In this document: piece after piece, positions 56,625 to 64,000 of the stretch
Position numbering within the stretch: the stretch's first letter is position 1
Layout: each line of letters opens with the position of its first letter
Assembly: GCF_964656455.1 (NCBI RefSeq)
Contig: NC_135719.1
Coordinates: forward strand, 10,395,163-10,459,162
DNA length: 64,000 nucleotides
DNA from: Halichoerus grypus
Lineage: Eukaryota > Chordata > Mammalia > Carnivora > Phocidae
Direction of reading: 5' to 3'
Position numbers and translations under genes: made by a program
The notes under the pieces: model-generated
Seen by the model: the letters and a program-made list of their open reading frames with translations, nothing else
Database searches by the model: none
Told to the model about the DNA's origin: nothing

Positions 56625-56835
56625 GTTGGAGAAGACTGCACTTCGGAATCTGGGAAGGTTGGATTCCACCCTTGCTTGTGAGTGCGGGTCCTTGGGCAAC
56701 TCACTTGACTTCTCTGTGTGTAATTCTTCATCTGCAAAATAAGGTGATGGTTCCTAACAGTAAAAGGTTGCAAAGATTTTGGTAAAACATTCATTGATGT
56801 GCTTGGCATAAAATGAAAGATCATTTCCTTGTCCT
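56625..56835 (-). repeat. MIR SINE
   Basis: 'ggttggattccacccttgct', 'ggtccttgggcaactcactt', 'gacttctctgtgtgtaattc', 'ttcatctgcaaaataaggtg' form a near full-length MIR complement. Confidence 0.75.
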
Positions 56836-56918
56836 TCATGGGAAATTCTCAGGGGTCCAAGAATTTAGCAAATGATAGCACCCTGGGGCCTCCAAAGAAT
56901 TGACATACACTCAAGAAT

Positions 56919-57095
56919 TTTTTTTAAAGATTTTATTTAAACAGCATGAGCAGGAGGGACAGAGGGAGAGGGAGAGAGAGAATCTCAAGCAGGCTGCATG
57001 CTGAGCATGGAGCCCAATGTGGGACTCGATCCCAGGACCCTGAGATCACCACCTGAGCTGAAACCAAGAGTCCATCTGGGCCACCCAGGTGCCCC
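56919..57095 (-). mobile_element. SINEC (Can-SINE)
   Basis: On the plus strand a T-rich tail and 'aaagattttatttaaacagc', then 'gagaatctcaagcaggctgc', 'aatgtgggactcgatcccag', 'gccacccaggtgcccc' are the complement of SINEC. The duplication is not clear (ctcaa... at both ends), so the copy is older or its target was degraded. About 175 bp. Confidence 0.88.
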
Positions 57096-57346
57096 TCAAA
57101 TGAGTATTTTTATTGACAGATCCAGTTCTGTGGTGTTTTCTTTTTTTGCCTTTACTAATAAGTCTAATAATTAAGTGCAAAAGGTCCAAGGTCTGGAATA
57201 TATGAAATGCTTATAAGTCATTGTTGTCCAAGAATGAACAAATGAAGGGTGAGTGAATGAATGAAGGAGTGAGTGAAGAAAAATGTAGCTCTTGATACTG
57301 GGGAAGTGAATTTATGGCACATGATGGCAAATTTTGAGTTAATGTT
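57096..57346. other. Unique sequence
   Basis: Short stretch between SINECs with a (TGAA)-like run near 57242-57270; no gene recognised. Confidence 0.35.
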
Positions 57347-57363
57347 AAAATCAAGCAGTTCCA

Positions 57364-57549
57364 GGTGCACCTGGGTGATGGTTAAACGTCTGCCTTCAGT
57401 TCAGGTCATGATCCCAGGGTCCTGGGATCAAGCCCCACATCGGGCTCCCTGCTCTGCAGGAAGCGTGCTTCTCCCTCTCCCTCAACCTGCTGCTTCCCCT
57501 GCTTGTACTGTCTCTCTCTCTAATAAAAAATAAAAAATCTTTAAAAAAA
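57364..57549 (+). mobile_element. SINEC (Can-SINE)
   Basis: A 17-bp duplication with one mismatch: aaaatcaagcagttcca at 57347-57363 and aaaatcaagtagttcca at 57550-57566. The head is 'ggtgcacctgggtgatggtt' with a damaged box A (tgatggttaaac in place of tggctcagttgg). Its 'ccacatcgggctccctgctc' middle is well preserved. Confidence 0.92.
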
Positions 57550-57866
57550 AAAATCAAGTAGTTCCATTTTTTTCTTTACTCTTTAATCCTTTTTTTCAGA
57601 AAATAATTGATCTCTTACAAAGGGACAAATTTACTTTTTAAAAATATTTCTTATTGTGGTAAAATATAGAATATGAAATTTGCCACGTTAATTGAATAAG
57701 TCAGCGGCATTAAGTAATTGACAGTTGTGCAACCATCAACGCTGTTTTCAAAGCTTTTTCAGTACCACAGACAGAAACTCTAGATCCATTAGAAATAACT
57801 CCCCATTGACTCCTCCTCCCCTCAGTGTACTTTCTGTTGCTATGATTTTGCTTTTGCTAGATATTT

Positions 57867-58094
57867 CAATTTTTAATTTAATTAATCAATTTATTTAAAG
57901 ATTTTTGTTTGTTTCTTTGAGAGAGAGAGAGTGAGTGAGAGAGCACAATGAGGGGGAGCAGCAGAGGGAGAGGGAAAAGCAGGCTCCCCTCGTTGAGCAG
58001 GGAGCCCCATCTCCAGGCTCCATCCCAGGACCCAGCGATCATGACCTGAGCCGAAGGCAGACAGTTAACCAACGGAGCCACCCAGGTGCCCCTC
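57867..58094 (-). mobile_element. SINEC in L1M (first)
   Basis: A 12-bp duplication with one mismatch: tgctagatattt at 57855-57866 and tgctaggtattt at 58095-58106. A T-rich tail region of about 30 bases, partly AATT, lies at the left; the head at the right ends 'gccacccaggtgcccc' on the plus strand. Confidence 0.9.
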
Positions 58095-58474
58095 TGCTAG
58101 GTATTTTATATAAATAGAATCATCTTCTTCATCTATTCAACTGCCATCAGTCACTAGGGTTGTTTCTACCTTTAGGATATTGTGAACAATGAACGTGGGT
58201 GAACAAGTATCTGTGGGAGTCCCTGCTGTCAATTCTTTGGGGGATATACCTAGGAGTAGGGTCGCTAGATCATATGGTTATTCTGTTTAACTTTTGGAGG
58301 AACTGCCAAATTGCTTTCCATTGTGGTTGCACCATTTTACATTCCCACTAGCCATGTAGGAGCATTCTAGTTTCTCCACACCTATGGCAACATGTTATTC
58401 ACGGATTATTTTTATTATAGCTATTCTAGTATACTGTTGTGAAATGGTATCTTGTAGTTTTGATTTGCATTTCT

Positions 58475-58697
58475 TTTCTCTTCTTTTTTGTTTTTTTTTA
58501 GAGATAGCAAGAGATAGAGCATGAGCCAGGTGGGGTTGGGGGTTTAGGGGCAGAAGGAGAGGGAGAGAGAGAATCTTAGGCAGGTTCCACACCCAGTGCA
58601 GAGCCCAGCATGAGGCTCGATCTCATGACCCTGGACTCATGACCTGAGCCAAAATCAAGAGTCAGACGCTTAACTGACTGAGTCCCTCAGGTACCCC
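58475..58697 (-). mobile_element. SINEC in L1M (second)
   Basis: A perfect 15-bp duplication, ttgatttgcatttct, lies at 58460-58474 and 58698-58712. The element is in the same orientation as its neighbour and its host L1M. The head differs from the consensus (gggtacctgagggactcagt on the minus strand), an older subfamily. Confidence 0.93.
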
Positions 58698-58830
58698 TTG
58701 ATTTGCATTTCTCAAATGGCTAATGGAGTTGAGCATTTTTTCACGTGCTTGTCGGCTATTTGTATATCTTCTTTGGAAGAATGTCTATTCAAGTCCATTG
58801 CTCATTTTCAATTTTTTTTTCTCTTTGTTT

Positions 58831-59520
58831 CTGAGGACAAATTAATTTTAAATAAGCTTTCAGTTCATAGTAATTGGGTTGAAATGAAGTATATCTTTAA
58901 ATTTATTTAATTTTGTTTACTTGATCTGTCAGATTTATAGAAAGATGTTTAAAATTTGCCCACCTTAATTACGGCTTTGTCGAATGCTTATATTTCTAGG
59001 AGTTTTGCTTTACACACTTTGATGTGAGGTTGTTTGATGCTTCAGGGTTCACTGTGGTTTTGAGATCTTGGTGAAATATACCTTTGATAAATTTAAAATG
59101 TTTCTCTTTTCTTTTTGCACCTGGTTTGCTTCAATTTTACCTTGCCTGATATTGCATTGCCTACATTTAAGATTTGTTTATGTTTGTTTGGAGTATTTTG
59201 GCCAACCCACTTTGCATCCAACTTGGCATTAAATTACTTTATGTAACTTTCCATGAACAGCTTATGGTAGGAGTTTTATTTTTACCCAGGCTAAAAGAAT
59301 TTGTTTTTTAAACTCTGCTATCATCCTTGGCATGTTGCGTATAATTCTTGCTCTCTATTATGTTTTCTTCCCGAGGTCTGACATTTTATCCTTTTTCTAC
59401 TTACAGACTTTCTAAATAATCAAGTTCCCTTTGTTTTAGTTTTTCTTTTATTTACGGTTTTTAAGTTTTACATCCTATTACTTTTCATTCTACTAATGTG
59501 TACCCTTCATTTTTTACAAA
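58831..59520 (-). repeat. Probable old L1-derived stretch
   Basis: Follows the L1M tail. Phrases such as 'cttgcctgatattgcattgc' and 'cttggcattaaattacttta' are compatible with antisense old L1, but the sequence is too diverged for certainty. It may be the continuation of the same element on the minus strand. Confidence 0.45.
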
Positions 59521-61579
59521 CACAAGATGAGGAACAGACTTGGGGAGTGATGATTTCCATTTAGGAAGGACTTGGAGATGGTATGACCACCAGTGCCTGT
59601 CACCTCCAAGTCTGAACGCTCCAAGGGTTGGGCAAAGTGCATCAGAGCTCTCTGTCCTTGGCTGTCACAGCACTGTGACCCCATCTTAGAACTGAGTCCT
59701 GCTTGTCTATCCTTGTGGAGGTGGGCGCTGTATCTTGTACTAGCCTCTCCTCGGCACTTAGCTAGGGCATACCGGACACCCAGGAATCTGCAATTTAAAT
59801 CTGTTCCCTGTGTAACACTGACAGAAACATTGCTTCTAGGGCCAGAGACAAGAGGACTGATGTGTCAGCAAGACGAATTTTAGTAGAGACAGCTGCGGGT
59901 TAGCCCTGGGGCAATCTTCCCACATTTCAGGGCAGGAACAGTTTCAGTGAAGGGATTGTATCCCAGCTCTTTGGAGCCTTATCATGCCCTGAGAGGTCTC
60001 ATGCCGTTGGACAACTGCTGGAGGTAAGTGAGAAAACAGTGAGCTTCTGGGCCTCCCTGAGCCACAGACAGCACAGCAGTGCCCTGAGGGAGAAAATCTG
60101 CCTGTGTCTTCTTACCGCGGCTAAGTGTAGCAGCCCATGTTCAGTGAATGCATTTAAGCCTCCAGAAGGCACGTCTGAGGCCAGAAGTCATGTGGCTTTT
60201 CAGTTCATTCTCAACCATCGCTGAAACAGAGGAAGCATACTTACGTGCATTAGCTCTCATTCCCTGCCCTTGATCATCTCAGCTGCTGAAAGGTAGAGCC
60301 GGACGCCAGGGAGGCCAATTGTGGGAGAGCCTGGGAACCTGTTTCACAAAGCTAGGCATCCTCTGGATTTGTCCGAGAGAGCCTCACTCCCAGTTATTTA
60401 ACCACAGTGGCAAAGATAATCTGTGGCCAGGATAATTGAAATCAAGATCTCCTGTGGCTTTTTTCCCCACCCTGGGAGTTCTGCTTACTCCTAAAATGTG
60501 TCATAGGGACCGAGGCTATGTAGGTGGATGCAGAAGGGGATGCCATGGACAGGAAGAAATGGTAAGGTGGGCAGAGGGGCCTGCTGAGACCAGCTGGTCC
60601 CTCCTTAAATACAGTCTCACCTGCTTGAATAAGCTGAGGAAGTCTGTGTTACACCAATAGATTTTGCTTCTTCCCCTGGTTTGAAAGCCTGTTGTTATCT
60701 CTGGGCTCTCTTTTAGAATTGTGATTAACATAGTGCCTGGATTTCAAGTGATAGAAATTGTGGTATTTACATTCGAGACGCCTGTCTGTTTCAATATTAG
60801 GTTTGGAGCTTGTTGGGTATAATTAGATACCAGCGTGGTGCAATACTTTTGTGTTTGCTTTCACTTCAAAACCCTAGACTCAGCCTCATCTCCCCTCTTA
60901 GGAAACTGTCTGTTACAGGAAATACACATGTTAGTTGCCTCCTCTTCATCTCAGTGAGGGGGATTTCTGCTCTGGGGTCATGGGGATGGCTGTACACATG
61001 ACACCTGCCACTGAACAGATGAGATTGGCAGCAGTTTATTAGTTACATCTACTCGCAGCCTGGAAGAGAAGACACTGCATGCCAGGCAGGGTCACGCGGG
61101 GGCTGTGCTTGGAGCAGCATGAAAAGCCAGGGATGGAGAGAGAGAGGCTTTGTAGTATGAAGAGGATAAGGTGCCTCTTGGTTCCTGAAGGGGCATGGGA
61201 TTTGCTTGTTTAAGTGGTTCTATGGGATCGTAGAGAACTAAAGCCCATACTTAAGAATAAGCAGGCACTGTGCCTGGTCCCTTGGAAAAGGAGGGTTGTT
61301 GGCTAGAAGACCTTATCCATGGGAACAAAGTGGGGAGGAGAATTTGCTATTAGAGTACTCAAGGCCTTCCCGATTTTGCCAGATGTCAATATCAAGCCTT
61401 AATCTCAGGCCCAACACCACAGTAGAGCACCACCCTCAACTCCAAGGAAGATCAGCCTGTTAATCATCTTGAAAACAGAACCAGGCACTCCTGGGCAGCC
61501 TGATGATAGGATATAAAGTACAGTTAATGGTGGCATTCTTAGCTGCGATAAACCTCCTAATCTTTTTAATGTTGCTCTA
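59521..61579. other. Unique block, one LTR-like piece
   Basis: No gene recognised. The stretch 61010-61510 (cagcagtttattagttacat, then GC-richer sequence, ending near ctcaggcccaacacc) has the shape of an antisense LTR with its polyadenylation side at the left, but no family is recognised. Open frames at 59593-59883 and 60039-60224 lack domains. Confidence 0.3.
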
Positions 61580-62190
61580 GTACTTAATTTTTTTTATTAT
61601 GTAAAATTAGCATATAACGTTGTGTAAGTTTAAGGTATACAATGTGTGGATTTAATGCATTTATATATTGAATATGATTACCACTGTGGCATTAGCTAGT
61701 ACCTCACATAATTATAATTTCTTTTTGTGGTGATTAATAATTAAGATCTAGTCTCTTGGCAACTTGGAAGTTTATTATATAATATTGTTGAGTATAATCA
61801 CTATGTTATGCATTAGATCTCCAGAATTTATCTACTAGTTGCAAATTTGTACTCTTAAACATCTCCCCCGCAGTATCCCCCCACACCCCAAACCCCACAA
61901 CCCAGCTCCAGGTAACCACCATTCTACTCTGTATGACTTTGGCTTTTTTAGATTCCATGTATAAGTGATATCATATAGTATCTGTCTTGCTCTTTCTGAC
62001 TTATCTCACTTAGAACAATGCTCTCCAGGTCCATCCCTGTTGTTGCAAATGGCAGGATATCCCTTCTTGTGGCTGAATAATAGTCCATTGTATACATATA
62101 CCACATTTTCTTTATCCATTCATCCACTGTTGGACACTTGGGTTGTTTCCATGTCTTGGCTATTGTGAATAATGCTTCAGTATCTTAAAG
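61580..62190 (-). mobile_element. L1M 3' end
   Basis: On the plus strand: 'aagtttaaggtatacaatgt', 'ccaggtaaccaccattctac', 'agattccatgtataagtgat', 'tctgacttatctcacttaga', 'gtccatccctgttgttgcaa', 'gaataatagtccattgtata', 'tatccattcatccactgttg', 'gttgtttccatgtcttggct'. A minus-strand old L1M tail, without an open frame. Confidence 0.82.
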
Positions 62191-62264
62191 CAATTACATA
62201 TTGCTTTATTTCAGAGGAAGGACCAGATAATATCTGCTGCTTTACTTACTTGGAGAGGTAGGGC

Positions 62265-62665
62265 TACTCAAGGTGTAGTCCCCAGCCCCACAACATCAGC
62301 ATGACCTGGGAGCTCAGTTAGAAATGTAAATTCATGGGGTGCCTGGGTAGCTCAGTTGGTTAAGCATCCAACTCGATTTCAGCTTAGGTCATGATCTCAG
62401 GGTCTTGAGATGGAGCCCCCCCCCCCATTAGGTTCCATGCTCAGTAGGGAGTCTGCTTAAAATTCACCCTCTCCCTGTGCCCCTCCCTCCACCCACGTGC
62501 ACGCGCACTCTCTCTCTCAGCTAAATAAATAAAATCTTTAAAAAAAGAAATGCAGATCTGTGGGCTGAACCCTAGAAATACTATCATCTGAATCTTGGGA
62601 AAAGGCCTGGGAATGTAGGCTTTAATAAGCCCTTCCAGTAATTCTCCTATTCTAAAAGAGTCATG
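62265..62665 (-). repeat. MER5A-type MITE split by a SINEC
   Basis: Left: 'caaggtgtagtccccagccc', 'cagcatgacctgggagctca', 'gttagaaatgtaaattc'; right: 'agatctgtgggctgaaccc' and 'aataagcccttccagtaatt'. The pieces join into a MER5A complement once the SINEC is removed. The older duplicated target lies at the junction. Confidence 0.72.
62338..62545 (+). mobile_element. SINEC in MER5A
   Basis: Flanked by a diverged duplication (agaaatgtaaattcatgg at 62320-62337, agaaatgcagatctgtgg at 62546-62563). Head 'ggtgcctgggtagctcagtt', then a nine-C run in the middle and a CT-rich run followed by an A-rich tail. An older copy by its diverged duplication. Confidence 0.86.
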
Positions 62666-62896
62666 ACAGTTACTCTCAATCTCAGTTAGTGGAAAAGAGA
62701 GAGCAGTAAGGAGAAAAAATGGTGAATAAAGGCAAGATAATTCTGCACTCCCCCTACTTCAGCCACTGGTAGATCATGAGCCTATTCTTTGAAACAAAAC
62801 CCTTTACCTGCCCTGGAAAGGATAAAGATGAAAGAAAACTATTAACCTTATGGTTGATATTGCAAAGTGGCAGGAAAAGTAGTGACAGTAATTTTC
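62666..62896. other. Unique sequence
   Basis: No gene or repeat recognised. Confidence 0.35.
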
Positions 62897-62911
62897 AGAG
62901 AAAACATTTTT

Positions 62912-63026
62912 TTTTCTCAGTAAAGGTGAATTTATTTGTTTATTTATTTATAATTTAAATTCAATTAGCCAACACATAGTACATCATTAGTTTCCGAGGT
63001 AGTGTTCAACAATTCATCAGTTGTGG
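62912..63026 (-). mobile_element. Very short L1 3' end
   Basis: A 15-bp duplication, agagaaaacattttt, lies at 62897-62911 and 63027-63041. The 115-bp body is the antisense end of an L1 (tagtacatcattagtttccg, aggtagtgttcaacaattca). It is an extreme 5' truncation; nothing coding remains. Confidence 0.92.
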
Positions 63027-63041
63027 AGAGAAAACATTTTT

Positions 63042-64000
63042 CACAATAGAATTTAAAACATGTGGGTTGACTGGTAGTACCAGAATAGATGAAGAAAGCA
63101 CAGTCAGTACAAAAAAATCAGGGTGAATTTGATTTAAACTGATCAATTGATTTGAAATTTTAAAGTTGAGTTTATTAGACCTTCTGCAGTGAGGGAGAAT
63201 ACCACCACCACAGAGTCTTAGTGGTGTCTCAAAATAGAGAAATTAGAGAAGGATACTTATCAGGCTTAGGGTCTGAGCTGGAGAGTTTTAAGGCAGGTCC
63301 TCAAGATGGCAAACCAGTTGGAATTGGACACAGTTCATGGCATAAACCCTTTGGATGGGTGGGCACAGTGTGGCAACATGAAGTAGACTTGATGAGCAAG
63401 TTGCAAGTCTTGATAAGTAATACAAACAAAATTAAGAAGCTCATTTACAAAAATGCTTCATAATATTTTAGATCACCTCATTTGATTGAAATAAATCTTC
63501 CAAGATTCAAATATTTCTGAAATATGACATGATCAGCATCGAAGAAAGCATGACTGCCATGCTAAAATATATTTTAATTCAACATCAGCTTCATCCTCAA
63601 AATTATGTGGCTTATCTAAACCCTGAATATATGTAAAAATATTTATAAATTTTGTCAACTCCAGCTTCTTTCTGATTGAGAGAGTATCACTGCTTATCTG
63701 GAAGCAATTATGGACTATTTTAACTGCAACCAATTCAAGGGGACTTCTGTTCCATCAGTTTCTTAATTTAGAACAATATTTTTTTCATGATGCTGTCCTC
63801 CACCAAAAATTGTGTTGGTATTACCATCCCCCAAACAACTTTTCTTTTGATGTTGAGCTTTTTATAATTGAATTTATAATTCATTTACAATAATTTCAGA
63901 GGTGTTTCACTTTTGTGACAGGATGAGCTTCAAAAAGCTTTGTTAGAATTTCATAAACTTGGTGAAAAAATTGCACCATTTATGGAATCGACCTCATTTT
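63042..64000. other. Unique sequence to window end
   Basis: No repeat family or gene recognised. A 66-codon minus-strand frame (63533-63733; TTG at its start) has no domain I can name and no neighbours to support it. Confidence 0.35.

Larger units (their letters stand above)
57630..58830 (-). mobile_element. L1M 3' end carrying two SINECs
   Basis: Plus-strand phrases 'ttcttattgtggtaaaatat', 'gttgtgcaaccatcaacgct', 'ggttgtttctacctttagga', 'gaacaagtatctgtgggagt', 'ggaactgccaaattgctttc', 'tttacattcccactagccat' and 'tgagcattttttcacgtgct' are an antisense L1M tail and ORF2 C-terminal zone. Two SINECs at 57867-58094 and 58475-58697 split it into three pieces. Confidence 0.82.

Noticed and set aside
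63533..63733. 66-codon minus-strand open frame near the window end
   Set aside because: It begins at TTG, not ATG, and an in-frame stop lies just upstream. No known family is recognised.
1..64000. CRISPR arrays, operons, bacterial ribosome sites, phage or plasmid features
   Set aside because: The repeat content is mammalian; no regularly spaced direct repeats with unique spacers were seen. The regular repeats found are microsatellites.

Overview
The window looks like a nuclear, non-coding stretch of a carnivoran mammal genome. Two dispersed-repeat types support this. Fourteen copies of the tRNA-derived Can-SINE (SINEC) are present, and several young L1 elements end in the 3' UTR I know from caniform, especially arctoid (bear, seal, mustelid), genomes. 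Order Carnivora is well supported; the placement within Caniformia is inference. I found no convincing host protein-coding exon, rRNA or functional tRNA gene, so this is probably an intergenic desert or the inside of a very large intron.

Layout. 0-3 kb: an L2 split by an old L1M tail, then a MIR split by a young minus-strand L1 with a 17-bp target-site duplication (TSD). 3.2-5.3 kb: a 2-kb young plus-strand L1 with a 20-bp TSD and an ORF2 remnant whose frame is uninterrupted except for four stop codons. 5.3-7.1 kb: L2-like sequence, MER5A, and an L1 tail with a nested SINEC. 7.1-9.7 kb: mostly unique sequence with one enhancer-like block. 9.7-12.9 kb: an old dispersed repeat and a decayed endogenous retrovirus pol region on the minus strand, carrying a tiny L1 with an inverted 5' part and a SINEC. 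12.9-15.8 kb: an old L1M split by a later L1. 15.8-29.6 kb: unique sequence, MIRs, four SINECs, a hAT MITE, three long TTTC tracts and an AT-rich palindromic tract. 29.6-49.4 kb: old L1M tails, MaLR-type LTRs, MIRs, three SINECs and long unique blocks. 49.4-64 kb: MIRs, an MLT1-type LTR, two L1M tails, five SINECs (two in one L1M) and a MER5A split by a SINEC.

Nothing here works as a gene system. The readable story is the order of insertions: MIR, L2, hAT and MLT1 copies were followed by L1M, then by carnivoran L1 and SINEC copies that landed inside the older ones. Several unique blocks hold clustered transcription-factor-like motifs and are candidate cis-regulatory elements, but only cross-species alignment could confirm them. 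Boundaries of old repeats are approximate and family names come from memory of consensus sequences, not from a search.
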